Shown here one piece after another: positions 24,965 through 36,537 of a stretch of 64,000 bases of DNA (position 1 is its first letter; every line of letters starts with the position of its first letter). The notes under the pieces are model-generated. The model saw nothing but the letters and a program-made list of their open reading frames with translations, was not told the origin of the DNA and searched no databases. This stretch comes from Terana coerulea (Eukaryota; Basidiomycota; Agaricomycetes; Polyporales; Phanerochaetaceae), in assembly GCA_024811115.1 (NCBI GenBank), contig JAKOGH010000881.1:1-64000 (forward strand), read 5' to 3'. The position numbers and the translations under genes are program-made.

Positions 24965-26709
24965 CTACCATTCGCCCAAGCCTTGCCGAAGATACCTGAT
25001 CCTGCCTCCTATCCCTTCGTCTATGTCGCCGCCCACGGGCCCAGCCCTAAGCGCTCTGTCTGCCATGTTTCCTGCCTTCGTCGCCATGACTGTTTCATCT
25101 TCTTGGTATAATTTGGCGATGCTGGAGGGAGGGACTACCACTCGCGCTTGACCAATCAAATTGCGTCCATCGCGCGATTTCGTCCTCTGTAAGACCACTG
25201 CTGCCTCTATCCGCGCCACCTCTTTCCTATACCCTTCGCCTCCGTCCTCCGCAATCCATCGCAAAAATGACTCCTTCTCTGCGGGAGAGTCACATAGCAT
25301 GAAGTCAAACAGCTGCGAGCGGGTGAGGGAAATGGTAGCGTCGTCCACCTCATATTCTATTTGTGCTGAAATGACATCATCCAGCGAGATACAAGGAGAT
25401 TCATCTATTGGGAGTGGGACCGTAACGCATGCGCATCTTGTTCTCGTGAATGGTCGCAGGTAGAAAATTTCCCGCCGTGATAGTTGCCAGGAGCGTTCGG
25501 AATATACGAGTGTTTGTGTAGTCCACATTGATATAAAAACGTCCAAGACTGTTGGAGGTGGAAAGAACTTTGTCGATGGCCTCCCAGCCAAAACCTTCCA
25601 GGAGTCCTTCCGACGTAGTGAACGGGAAAACGGTAAACTGCGACTGAGGTTTACTGCCTGCTTCGCGGACCGAGGGCTCAGTGGTATCACTCCATACTGA
25701 TAAATCAAACATGACGTATGATTTCCGTAAATAGTTGACATGCAGCGTGGAGGTGTCTTTACCAAAATACTCTCAGCGACCCGAGCAAGAAAATAAATCT
25801 GGGACGCACCATTAATGCCTCCGTAAAGGGTCATTCTTCCACAAACCGCTGGTCGGAAGTGGTTGCACAATGCTATGGTCGGGATTCGAAGAGAGTCATC
25901 CAATATCTCCGGGAAACGTCGACGCAAAGCAGTGAAGGCGAGTACAGCAAACCCGATGTTTGCTTCGGCTTCACTTCCCCACAATTTGACACGGTAACCG
26001 CGAAAGAGCTTCGTTATAATGTTGTTCGGCCCGATATGCCATGGCGATGGAAACAATCTCGGCAAGTCCTTCATCGAAAACCAAGTTGTCGCAGTTCAGG
26101 TGGCGAATACTTGAAATGCTCCGGATTAATCGGAAGAGTCGTGTAACATGACGGAAACGGAGGTGGGAGAGCTCCAAGGTAAAAAGATGATCGGTGGCCA
26201 GCGCCCGCGCAGGTAATGTTCGGGGAAGTGAGGCGCATAGAGAGTGTGGCGCGTAAGAGAAGTTGGACGTTAGCGTCAAGTCGTTGCGCACCCACGGCTC
26301 GCAACGATAGCCTGGTATCCCACGCTTTGGAGCACCTACTGCGTCCAGATCCGCGACTTTCATCAGAGCGTAATGCAGCCAAGAACTGCATGCCTCCGCA
26401 CACTCAATGGTCCACCAACAAATGCATTCTTCCAGTGAGGGGAGTCCGCGCACTGGGTGCCGCGTGAACCAAATGATCTGGTCAACGTCACTGCGGGAAC
26501 GCAGAGTCAGCATTGTGAAGATGAGCCTGCGGCACTTTCCCGCCCAGTAGCGGCAGGTAAGGCCACATCCTGCAAGCAACTTCTTCTCCTGTGGTGGAAG
26601 GTTGAGCATCGGATAATTGGTCACTGACTCCAGAATGTGATCGATGACCTCGGGAGGAAGGTCCGCTCCTGTTGCAAAGGGGTGGGGAGACGATGGGGAG
26701 GAGAGGCAT
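24965..26709 (-). pseudogene. F-box-like protein, copy F1 (several frame breaks)
   Basis: Starts MPLLPIVSPP at 26709. The F-box-like helix pair (DLPPEVIDHILESV) and LAGCGLTCRYWAGKCRR are present, then the long C-terminal region ending GGEGYRKEVARIEAAV. A 53-base intron (about 25809-25757) sits where copies F2-F4 have theirs. Frame breaks: near 26680 in a C-rich stretch, two near 25980-25995 (one in a four-base C run at 25977-25980 on the plus strand), one near 25420, and a shifted stop that extends the tail. F-box proteins link substrates to SCF ubiquitin ligases; this copy looks inactive. Confidence 0.75.
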
Positions 26710-27030
26710 GTTGGACGGCAAACAGGAACGTGGGCATGAGCGTACCGTGTCAATCGAAGAGTAGGGGAGGACAACCGCAGCATCAAACAGATGCAGAGAA
26801 AAACTCTCGGCTTTATACAATTTGTGGCTGTTTGGAGGCTGTTCGGGCATAGGACGTCTGATCACAGCAACGAAGATTTCTTGAAGGCGCACGACATCTG
26901 GAATATAGCCGAGCAGTGCAATGTACAGCCATTGGAGTGTTTTCAGACCGTTATAGGTATACGGTACATCTTCCTCGGAACTCTATGATACAGCACAGCC
27001 CTCTTCGGAGGCATGTCCTTGAACGGCGTT

Positions 27031-27881
27031 CTAGCTTCTAGTTCTGCCCGTCTTGGAAGGACCAGCACCGTTGATTTTGACCGCTCCGTGGGATCCAGGC
27101 TGGACAAGTGTTACGCCCCTGCCTCCCTCGCCATCCCTAACAGTCCAAAAACCTACGCATCGTGTACAATACGGGTCAGAAACTAGGTTGCTCATGCATG
27201 ACGAGAGCCTCACCAAAGACCGTGCCGAAGAACCTGGCCCCCACGATGCTTGCAATGGTACCCGACCAGAGTATAAAGTGAATGATGGGAATGAGTAGCG
27301 GAATGACCAGCGCAGCCAGGTCGGCTGGGTGGTAGAAGTCCTCGTGCTCTGCGATTTGCAGTAGTCTCGGGTCTTCTCTGCTCGGCTGGAGCCGTAGGTG
27401 AACTAACAGCCTACAGTACGGTTATCGCCTATAAAATCTCACAGGCAATCTGAGAACATACCTTGACCACTCCGGATGAAAAGGAGACCATCGGATGTGA
27501 AACACCTGCCTCACTTCTATGAAGAGCTCGCGTGTCTCGGCGTTGTATGTAACGTTCGGAACTTCGACAATGAGCTTCGGAGACATCATTCGATACCATC
27601 TGGCAATGTTCATGTCACCAAAATAAGAGTGACCAGCCAAGGCAGTAACATACTTCAGAATTCCAAGGATGAGTTCCCGTGATCTTGGCCCACGCGCGAC
27701 GGCGCACAGCGGGTGTTGGAAGCTAGCATCTGGAGCGTAGTATCTATAAGATATCAAATGAGTTTTCGCGTCGTATAGCACTCAAGACGTACCTCTGTAC
27801 AGCTACCTGTTGCACTTCAGGGTTCATGGCGGCAGTGACGAGCTGCACAACTTCGCGAGCCTCCTTCTCTGGGTCCTCCAT
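27031..27881 (-). CDS. SigF-like NTF2-like domain protein, copy N1 (intact)
   Basis: Five exons (27881-27793, 27743-27654, 27599-27462, 27410-27214, 27152-27031) sum to 636 bases and give 211 residues with all phases matching. The NTF2-like fold is recognisable from YYAPDASFQHPLC, the WYRMMSPKLIVEVPNV strand pair and VFHIRWSPFHPEWSR, then LQIAEHEDFYHPADLAALV and a hydrophobic stretch (about residues 145-170) that may touch a membrane. The last exon (GFWTVRDGEGGRGVTLVQP) is kept in all three copies. The family is known from basidiomycete genomes without a defined function; NTF2-like domains often bind small molecules or dimerise. It is upstream of the F-box copy in the same direction. Confidence 0.8.
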
Positions 27882-27950
27882 TACGGTCTCGAGGGCAAAG
27901 CCGCAATTATTCCGGCCTTTGGGATTGCAGGATGTTGTCCCGGGTGTAGA

Positions 27951-28426
27951 CGTTCAAGTTCGAAACAAGGAAAGTTGCGTGTTTGGCAGTAAATGTTGGC
28001 AGTGGTTTGTGTCGAAAAGCATTGACATGACGAAGAATCACAAGCCAGACCATCGTCAGTCGCGAGGCAACGTCATTTGACGGAGGCGCCTCAGTCACGT
28101 GGGGTCGAAGAGAAGTAAGCGCTGGACAGACCCGGCGACGACTCGGACGAGTTGAGCTCGAGCCTTCGCCACTCCTGCTAACATTGCACTCCATTCTCTT
28201 CCGCTTGCTTTGTGCTTACAATGCCACTCGAAAACGTGTCACAAGCGTATATAAGAGTTTACGTTCTGGCGAGGAACATGGGCCGACCTAACCCTGCTGT
28301 ATTCCCCAAACGCTCATCTTCGAGCGAGCAGAGAGGTGCGTTGCAGTGGCACGCTCTTGTAGTGCCACAGCTCAACGGTCCATTCAGCCATCTTCCTACG
28401 ACTAGGTTAACACCGTGAACCCCAAT
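27951..28426. other. Intergenic between divergent N1 and P3
   Basis: Promoter region for both genes. No repeat or RNA gene recognised. Confidence 0.45.
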
Positions 28427-29727
28427 ATGTTCTATGCTCAGAGCAGCTCAAGACAACTCATGGCTCAGGCCGCCAACCATCGTGGCATCGGTCCAACCGC
28501 CAGCGCGACCAATCAACCTTTCCATCCTCAGATGACGAAGAGCGACACTACGTCCCCTGAGGACAAACTTAACGAGAAGATCACTCCCTCCGCACTGTGG
28601 GCGAGTGCCACTCAGCGCGTACCGAAGCTTGCGCATGCTGTCTTGCGAGGAGTGGCACTGCCTGACTTGCACGAACGGACGCTGCTCTGGGTCGTGTTCT
28701 TCAGTCTAACCCTCCCGTATTTCTGGCTATCTATGTCGAATGCCTTATGGCCCTCCTCCTGTATCTCCTCGCTTGGTACCCCCGCCGCGTTCTGTTGTCT
28801 TCGTGGCTCCGAAGGCCTTCTTGTCCCAGACTTCCAGGCCATGGCTCGAGTTCATTCGATGACCGTGACTACTCTGGCCGACAAGCCCGCCGTAGTTGCG
28901 TCCCTTGCAGACAACTTGATGCATGCAGCTCAGAATGCGAAACAGTTGAGCTTGCATGCTCCGCACACCTCATTGCCCTCCCGGCACGTGCTAGCCCATC
29001 GTCTCTACCAGGTTGACGATAATGCGCGAGAACTTGCTGATAGCCTGAGAGGGGTGGAGCATATTGTAACCAATATAATCCTGAAGTGAGTATCTATCTC
29101 GTACGGTTTCACGCTGTGATCTCATAGCGTCGTTTCCACAGGACTGGCGACTCCTTCCAAAGCGTCTTGCGCGCCCTCCAGCACACTGCGGACTCTATAT
29201 TACGCGAAGGTTCCAGAATGGTCCGCAACGACGTCGACAGTGCCCTGCGGCAGGGCTTCACCACCGCCGCCACTGAACTCAACAAAGACTTCCTGACGCT
29301 CAAGAGTGCCACTCTCGCTATCCTCTCAGAGCTTCCTGCTATGGAAGAGCAGGTCAACAAGGCGGAACTCGAATCCCGGCGTGACCACCGGGACCTCCTC
29401 TTCTCCATCGACAGTCTGCACCGGCGAATCGAGGCTTCGTGGTTCCCTAACCCTACCTTAAACCAACAGCTACACACTTTCCTCGACGAGGAACTCCTCA
29501 TCCAGGACGTTAGAAGCAATTGCGAGCGTGCGAGGAGCGCGATATCCACTGCTGAAAGGGCGCTGATGCACATGCTCTCCGGTGCTTACTACCTCGCAGG
29601 CCTACCGACAAGCCGGGTGGCACAAGACCCCGTCCCGTTGACAGAGCTCGTAGACGGCATGAAGAATTACGCTCCCGGGATCGAGGACGCCATGCGTACG
29701 GTCACGAACGCTAGCGAAAAGGCATAG
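28427..29727 (+). CDS. Unrecognised one-membrane-span helical protein, copy P3 (intact)
   Basis: Exons 28427-29085 and 29142-29727 sum to 1245 bases, 414 residues. Distant paralogue of P1/P2. A disordered N-terminus precedes one hydrophobic helix (about residues 86-104, LLWVVFFSLTLPYFWLSM) and a long helical part ending in the family signature YYLAGLPTSRVAQDP. The intron splits the Lys codon before TGDSFQSVLRALQ, the same position and phase as in P1 and P2 (RTIDSFQRIV, KTGDSFQRIV). The start ATG at 28427 is the first in frame; a short upstream exon as in P1 cannot be excluded. Function unknown. Confidence 0.7.
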
Positions 29728-30066
29728 GGGAAGACCGCGCCGATGACGACGTTCCGGGCTTCCAGCATCGACGGGATATTTAGCAAACGTCAGCACGTTG
29801 GTCTCAGCAGTGGTCGGTGATTCCGCTATGGCGCGCTTCTTCCGACTCGTCTGAATGCTGTTTGAAGGTCGCAAAGTTTGGTTGTTGTGCATGGGCATCT
29901 TCATGATGTAGTCGCATACTGGAGAGTGTGGTTCCCAAAGTTCTCGTATTTATGTACAAATTAAATACGAATAACCAGTCAGGCTTCGTACATTTCCCTC
30001 TTCGCTAAACTTGCCATCGCACTTTACGACACGGGTGCCCTCTCCGTACCTCGCCTCAACCCCATT
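29728..30066. other. Convergent intergenic region
   Basis: Short 3' flanks of P3 (plus) and the F-box gene (minus); nothing else seen. Confidence 0.5.
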
Positions 30067-31704
30067 CTAGTTCACCTCCAGTGCCTCTCGGTCCTTGAAC
30101 TCGTTCGGGATCGTATCCTTTGTTTCCGCAGCTGTCTCGTCGTCTGGCTCGAGCCTTCCCGTAACAGGGATCACCACTCGAATCGGCGCGGAACGTTCGT
30201 TCCAAGCCATCGCCACTTCCGATGCAATTTCTGTCTCTATTCGGTTTACCTCTCTCCTGTAGCCTTCACCACCGTCTGCCAGAATCCAACGCAAGAAATC
30301 CGTCTTCTCTGTGTCGGATTTGCAGCGTATGAAGTCGAAAATTTGTGCGCGAGTGAGGGAGACAGTGGTGTCATCCACCGAGTACTCCGTCGGCGCCGAA
30401 ATAACATCGGACAGCCACAGGACATCTCCACCAAACTGCGGCAGCTTCCACTCTGGCCAGTAAAACATGCGTGCTTTGCCTTGGCGAAAAGCTGCGGGGA
30501 GAAACTTCCCTGTCGGGACATTCTCTACGAGCCATCTGGCGAAATGGGCATTCCTTTGGTATAAGAAAATCGTCAATGAGCCGATAGCGTCCGAGGTTGA
30601 GAGCACTTCGTCAATATGCACCCAGTCCGCAACGCGGAACACGTCTTTCACAGGGTACCCGCTGCGGGGCCGCAATTCGAAGTGTAGTGCTCTGTTTGCG
30701 TGCATGTGTGCATCTGCCCCAGCGATGCTACTGACCCGTAATTCGAATTTGGGGTACGCATCGTCGGGCTGCCTAAACGAAGCTGACAAGGTGTCCTCTG
30801 TATGGAGGGTTACTGATCGAATACTCCCGTCAAAGACAATTCTGCACGCACCTCTACGCCAGCTCATTTTCGTTGGTGGTACTATCAGGCCGAAGTACTT
30901 GAGCATGGCCGTAATTGGCGTGCGGAGGGGTTCATCCAAAAGCACTGAACGGTGCTGACGCATGATGGTAGCGGCAAGTGCAGCAAATCCTATCATCGCT
31001 TCGGCCCCTCGTCCTCCACACTTGGCCACCAATACTCCTTGAAGAGCGGGATGGTGACATCTCCCACCGTGAAACATGGCCGCGTCGGTCACAATCGATG
31101 CAGGTCCTTCATCGAAGACGATATTTGTGCAGCGCAATTGGCGTACAGTTGGAAGGCTCCAGATGAGCCGGAAGAAGTCGGTCGTGCGGCGAAAGTGGAA
31201 GCCGGAGAGCTCCAAAAAATAGACACGGCATAACGTTTGTGTGGGCAGGGTTCGAGGAAGTGAAGCCCAGAGGGACTTCGGAGCGTAGAGACCCTTGGAC
31301 GATATTTTCAGTGTCCATTTGAGCAGTTTCTGCAGATTGCCTTGGAGGCTCGCACCCCTGAGAAGGACGTAGTGCAACCACGAGCTCCATGCATCGTTGC
31401 ACTGGATGATCCACCTCACAACGCACGCCTCAAGCCGCGGAAGACCCGGAATCGGGTGGTCTGTGAAGAAGATAAACTGGTCGACGTCTTGGCGAGAGCG
31501 GAAGACAGTGCTATGGAAAATGATCCGACGACATCTTGCGGCCCAGTGCCGACAGGTCAGGCCGCATTTCGCAAGCATCTTCCGCTCGCCTGCCGATATG
31601 GGCAAATTCTCGTAGTCGACCAGCTCTTCTAGGACCCGGTGCACTATCTCGAGAGGCAGGTCCGCTCCCGTCGCGAGAGCTTTGGTCGTGGGTAAGAGCG
31701 ACAT
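30067..31704 (-). CDS. F-box-like protein, single-exon intact relative (F0)
   Basis: An uninterrupted 545-residue frame starting MSLLPTTKALATGADLPLEI. It shares with F1-F4 the F-box-like start (DLPLEIVHRVLEELVDY), LAKCGLTCRHWAARCRRIIF, the RSRQDVDQFI block and the C-terminal DDTTVSLTRAQIFDF...GGEGYRREV stretch. It is clearly diverged from them and, unlike them, has no intron in the middle. It is therefore outside the recent duplications and may resemble the ancestral gene. A likely role is substrate recognition for an SCF ubiquitin ligase, inferred from the F-box only; no WD40 or LRR array was recognised. Confidence 0.75.
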   Translation of the reverse strand: MSLLPTTKALATGADLPLEIVHRVLEELVDYENLPISAGERKMLAKCGLTCRHWAARCRRIIFHSTVFRSRQDVDQFIFFTDHPIPGLPRLEACVVRWIIQCNDAWSSWLHYVLLRGASLQGNLQKLLKWTLKISSKGLYAPKSLWASLPRTLPTQTLCRVYFLELSGFHFRRTTDFFRLIWSLPTVRQLRCTNIVFDEGPASIVTDAAMFHGGRCHHPALQGVLVAKCGGRGAEAMIGFAALAATIMRQHRSVLLDEPLRTPITAMLKYFGLIVPPTKMSWRRGACRIVFDGSIRSVTLHTEDTLSASFRQPDDAYPKFELRVSSIAGADAHMHANRALHFELRPRSGYPVKDVFRVADWVHIDEVLSTSDAIGSLTIFLYQRNAHFARWLVENVPTGKFLPAAFRQGKARMFYWPEWKLPQFGGDVLWLSDVISAPTEYSVDDTTVSLTRAQIFDFIRCKSDTEKTDFLRWILADGGEGYRREVNRIETEIASEVAMAWNERSAPIRVVIPVTGRLEPDDETAAETKDTIPNEFKDREALEVN

Positions 31705-32160
31705 GAGGCGGGTGAAAGAACAGACAGCTAGTAGTCGTCTGAGCAGGCGGGTATATGTGACAGCAGAACTACGATTCGCCGTAAGTCAAAGCGGTGCTCA
31801 CTAGGGTTCCACGTAGCGTTGCCTCGGGAGGCTGTATGTCCAAGTATTTATTCCGGCTCTCAGGACCTGCGAACGTTATCCATCACATTCCTGTCCTCGA
31901 CGTGTTTTGCGTGCGAAAGAGACTGTGCACATACAGTGCCACCGACAGGGGACTGAGGGAGAGAAGTCATCGTCACGGTAAGTTACGAAGGGTAGTTAGC
32001 GCCAAACTTGGCGGGCTGGCGAACACATGCAGCGCTACACGTATGTCACAGCTTTTACGCACACAGCCTTGAATTCATGGTAAATCCTATGCATACATAT
32101 CCAGTTTTGTACATCCTATAACCCTCCAGACATATAGTACATATCTACAGTTATAATCTC
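31705..32160. other. Intergenic
   Basis: Upstream region of the F-box gene and 3' flank of the dioxygenase gene; no feature recognised. Confidence 0.5.
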
Positions 32161-33603
32161 CTATGCTTGGAGGCCGAGAGCCTGTCGGCGGGATTTGCTA
32201 GTCGGATCGAAGTACGGCTTCTCACCCTAAAAACAAGGCACAAGGATGTCAGCCCATCACACAGACTATGATGACAAACGACGTACCAAAGAGACTACGC
32301 GGTCGCCCACACGCTTCTCCCTTGCCGTAGTCAAAGGTAGCGGTATGATAGTTGGATCGGTTGTCCCAGATCGCGACAGAGTTCTATATTTAAGTCGGCT
32401 TGGCGTTCACACTGAACAGTTGAGGAACCCCACCTTCTCCCACCTGAACCGGACCTGGAGGTCGTGGTTGAGCTGGATGAGGTTGAAGAGGTGCTTGAGG
32501 ATCGTGTCCGACTCGTCCTTCGTGACGCCAACGATGCGCTTCGTGAAGTTGGGGTTGACGAAAACGGACTTCCAACCAGTGACAGGGTTGGTGCTATCAT
32601 AACAGACGGCAGATAATCAACAGCCTGCACGTCAAGGGACAGAATGTATGCGTACCGGATGACTGGGTGGACGGCCTCGAGGTGGGTGCCGACGTTTCCG
32701 GGTGAGCCACGCTCGCCTGTTGCAAATTAGCACCGTAGACCATCGACAGAACCAGGGTTTGCTTACCATCGCGGAGCTTGTTACCAAGGGACTTTGCAAT
32801 GACTTGGAAGAAGCGGGCTTCGTGGACAGCCTCGAGGGTTTCGAGGTACTTGGCGAATGAGGGGACAGACGGTCATACACCTCGTATCCAGACGCCCAAA
32901 GAGTGTCGCCGCCCGTGACGTGTCCGTTGAATGAGGGAAGGGTGTGAACCTTCAGAATGGCGTAGTCCGAGGGAACGGGCTCAAAAGTTATGTCAGCGTG
33001 CCAGTTGTTGCTATTACGATACGGTTTGGTGAGCGTGCTTAAAGTAGTACAGAAGTAAAAGACTTACGCAGACAGCGAGGACCTATCCGCCCGTGCCGTG
33101 TACTCGCGGTTTCGCTCGGAAGTGATGACACTGATCTCGTCACCAAGCTCGGACGACTCTTCGGTAATGGGGTGAACGTGCAGCTTGGACGACGCCAGGC
33201 TTGCCAGAGAGCTCGCCGAGCTTCGTGCCCAGCTGCTTCTGCTCATCGATCGTGAGGGACTGGTCCCGGAAAAACACCACGCCACGTTGAGAGACTGAAG
33301 GATGCGTATGAGTTGGGCCTGGTCGGTATAATCAGTTGAGGAACGTGTGCACGTACTGAGGATAGCCAGATCCTTAATCAGCTCGTCCGCGTCGGGCGCC
33401 TTCAGCAGCTCGGCGAGCTGCACGCCACGAGCGAACTCTGTGCCAATCAGCGGTGTCGCGTCGGACTTCTCGAATTTGGCGAGCGAACGTCCGAGCACCA
33501 GCGGCGCGGGCGCGCCAGTCAGGTGGAGTGAAGCGAGCTTCTGCTCGACCTCTTCAGTCTCGGGGAAGACGAGCTGGGTCTTGGTGGGGAGTGCTGTGGC
33601 CAT
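32161..33603 (-). CDS. TauD/Jlp1-type 2-oxoglutarate/Fe(II) dioxygenase (three apparent frame slips)
   Basis: Six-exon gene starting MATALPTKTQLVF. It has the GVVFFRDQSLTIDEQKQLG block, the Fe-binding HxD in NNWHADITFEPVP, the HPVIRTNPVTGWKSVFVNP block (2-oxoglutarate and Fe region), LAIWDNRSNYHTATFDY-like residues (AIWDNRSNYHTATFDYGKG) with the distal His, and the end QALGLQA. Fungal Jlp1-like enzymes cleave sulfonates or related compounds to release sulfite for sulfur nutrition; the substrate here is unknown. Frame slips of one base occur near 33195 (extra G), at 32861-32864 (a G run one base short) and at the last acceptor near 32226 (a three-base C run one base too long). With those corrected the gene is complete, so sequence error is a serious possibility. 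Confidence 0.8.
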
Positions 33604-34263
33604 CGTGAGAAGAGAAAGTCCAGGTAGTGGGAGTGTGTAGCTTGCGCTGTAACGTCTCAGCTTTATAGCAGGAGAGTAGGTCTGCTAGGCACGTTTAGAT
33701 GGCGCGAATACAGGCAGCAATGACCACTCCAGCGGCGGCCCTGGCACGGTATCGGCATGGCACGCTGCGCCCATTGTAACATAGGGTTCAGAGGGCCTAG
33801 CGGAAAGATCTGAGCTTCTGGAATTTCTCCATAGGCATAGACCGCTGAGGATACACAAGAAACGCTTCGTATTGCGCTATCTCGCGCCAGCAGATAGCGC
33901 TGAGGACACACTCCGGGCGTAGATAGTTTAGACGAAGCCCTTGTGACAGATTTCGGACTGACTCACTGCAATGAAGGCGGCCCAAAACTATCGTAGTACA
34001 CCGTCTGCATATCACGGAGTGCATCTGAGTTGCAACACGGCATCGTTGATACGACGACAGTCTTGCGACACTCCGAGGACATGACCCTGGTGACAACCAA
34101 CGATTGTCACATTATCTGTCTAAAACTTCACATCAGTACATGTAAGGTGTATAATCGTGCTATCACGCACATACATGGCAATATTGAGTTCCACATACAT
34201 TTATCTCGAAACAAGCTGTTGTGAACGTTAACATGGATGAACTTGTCCAAGCGTGCGTCGGGC
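33604..34263. other. Intergenic
   Basis: Promoter side of the dioxygenase gene; no other feature recognised. Confidence 0.45.
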
Positions 34264-34946
34264 CAGAAAGACTGTGAAATGGTGATTCTCCTTTTCTCCC
34301 GGAGAATGGGAGAATGCGGTAATGCCCGGGCGTGACCATCACGTCACAGCCACTTTGTCCCTCCCGATCACCCAAATACGGCTCCTGGCGGAATAGCGCT
34401 AGCCCCGTATCATTGCCTTTTAAGTAGGTCTCCGGAAGCGCCTCACACCTCAGCTTCAAAGCGGGCCCTCCGACGAGAAAGAAGCATGTGTTTGAGGGTT
34501 TGAAATGTATCAGATAATCTAGCAGTATATGTGCACTATTATACAGCAGGCAAACAATATTGGAGGCAGGCATTCCAGTCACAGCGCAAGTTATACACAG
34601 CGCCGACTGTATTCAGACTGCAAGGGTGCTCAACTAGCACTATATTAGTGCCTGACTTGGCTTGAGAGAGCGCAAATTTAATTAGGCATAATATGGTAGC
34701 AGAATAGGAATGATTTAATCACTACGAGGTGGTATACTAACCCTGCACCGACGTCCAACGCCGAGCAGCGGTTGAGCGGCAAACAGTAGTACCTAAACGG
34801 GGCAAGGCGGATCAAGCGCAAGTCCCAATTCAGCCGTTTGAACGCGATCGCCGTGACAGAGGCTAACAAGCGCCCCTCCCCAATTCTCTCAATTCTCCCG
34901 ATTCTCCCAATTCTCCTGGGAGAATCACCATTTCCCAGACGTCCTC
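34264..34946. mobile_element. hAT-type MITE a (683 bp) with 8-base target duplication
   Basis: Imperfect terminal inverted repeats of about 28 bases: the left end reads CAGAAAGACTGTGAAATGG and the right end, reverse-complemented, GAGGACGTCTGGGAAATGG, both followed by TGATTCTCC. Inside each end are further GGGAGAAT-type repeats, one more on the right. The element is flanked by the direct repeat CGTCGGGC (34256-34263 and 34947-34954). Eight-base duplications are the hallmark of the hAT superfamily. No transposase frame is present, so it is non-autonomous. Confidence 0.75.
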
Positions 34947-35201
34947 CGTCGGGCAGCGCTTAGATCTCTGCGTTTCCCACGTGGTCTGGGCGCCTCCACA
35001 AAATGACGTCGCCTCGTGACTGGCAACGGTCAGGCTTGTGATTCTTCGTTATGTGACACAAACCAACGGAACATTTACTGCACCACACACAACTTTCCTT
35101 GTCTCGAGCTGGAACGTTTGAACATCTCCCAGTACTGCGCCCGAGACAACATCTTGTAATTCCAAACCTGGAATAGTTGCAGTTTTGCCCTCGAAACCGT
35201 G

Positions 35202-36055
35202 ATTAGAGAACCCAGAGAAGGAGGCTCACGAGGTCGTGCAGTTAGTCACCGCCACGATGAACACTGAGATACAACAGGTAGCTGTGTTGATAAATTGCTT
35301 GAGTGCTGTACAGCGCGAGGCCTTATTCGATATCTTATAGATGCTACACTCCAGATGCTAGCTTCCAAGACACGCTGTACGCCGTCGCGCGTGGGCCTAG
35401 GTCACGGGAACTCATCCTAGGAATTCTGAAGTATGTTTTCACATCGGCTGGTTGCTCTTTCTTGTTCTGGTGACGCAAACGCTGCTAGATGTTATCGAAT
35501 CATGTCTCCCAAGTTCGTTGTCAAGGTCACGAACGTTACATACAACGCCGAGATATGCGAGCTCTGAGTCTTCATCGAAGTAGGGCAGGTATTTCATCTC
35601 CGATGGTCTCCACCCCATCCGGAGTAGTCAAGGTACGTTTTCAGATTGCTTATGGGACTCTATATGCCATGGGTATATCATGTGCATTGTTAGTTCACCT
35701 ACAGCTTCGAAGATCCGAAACTACTGGAAATCGCAGAACACGAGGACTTCTACCACCCGGCCGACCTGGCCGCCCTGGTCATCCCGCTACTCATTCCCCC
35801 GTCATTCACATTCTACTTTGGCTAGGCATTGTTGCACGTGTTGTTGGGGCCAGATTCTTTGGCTCGGTCTTTGGTGAGGCTTCCGTCATGTACGAGCGGT
35901 GTAATCTCTAACTCGTACCTTACACGACTTGTAGGCTTCTGGACTGCTTGGGATGGCGAGGGAGGCAGGGGCGTGGCACTCGTTCAGCCTGTGTTCTATG
36001 GTGCGGCCAAAACCAGTGGTGCTGGCCCATTTAAGACTAACAGGACTGGAAGCTA
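35202..36055 (+). pseudogene. SigF-like NTF2-like protein, copy N2 (dead)
   Basis: Aligns with N1 over its full length. The start region reads ATTAGAG instead of ATGGAGG, the first donor site (CAGAG|GTACGT in N1) is lost, GAGTAG puts a stop where N1 has a Trp before the SR/intron, and frames change within the exons. The block LVARVVGARFFGSVFGEA-like (IVARVVGARFFGSVFGEA) and the last exon (GFWTAWDGEGGRGVALVQP) are still readable. Confidence 0.75.
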
Positions 36056-36537
36056 GGACCCGCCTTCACAAAGATGCCTCGGAAAAGGGCTCCTGTACCA
36101 TGTCATAGAGCTCCGAGGAGCGATGTACTGTATCGCGATAATGGCCCGGTAACACTGCAATGGCTTAAATCCACAATGATCGGCTCTTCTCCAGGCGTTG
36201 TGCGCCTTGAAACCCGCATTGTTGTTATGAGGCGTCCTACGAAGGCGAGAATGCGCAGCTACCCGAGTGAAGCTTTCGGACGTGCTTCTGTTAGCTGAGT
36301 ATCACTTATAAAACTGGGCTTCTGGTTTCCTTGACGTCAACTATGTAATACTAAGTGATTATCAAGCTCCCAGTCAGTGTATACTAGTAGACAGCACGCC
36401 CGAACAGCCCCCAAACAGCCACAAATCGTATAAGGCCGAGATTCTTCTTTTGTGCCTGTTTAATAATGCGATAAGTAGTCCTCCGCTACTTTTCCTCGCC
36501 ACGGTACACTCACGCCCACGTTCCCCTTTGCCGTCCA

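Larger units (their letters stand above)
23757..27950 (-). repeat. Segmental duplication copy I (inverted): PEP mutase, F-box, NTF2
   Basis: Contains the isocitrate lyase/PEP mutase relic (24078-24912, plus), the F-box relic (26709-24965, minus) and the NTF2-like gene (27881-27031, minus). The order and relative orientation match copies II and IV on the opposite strand. Similarity to copy IV starts around GTTGCAACG at 23757, matching the reverse complement at about 49966, and runs past the NTF2 start into its promoter, where copy II still aligns. The two genes at the PEP mutase/F-box junction are convergent with a gap of only about 50 bases. Confidence 0.7.
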
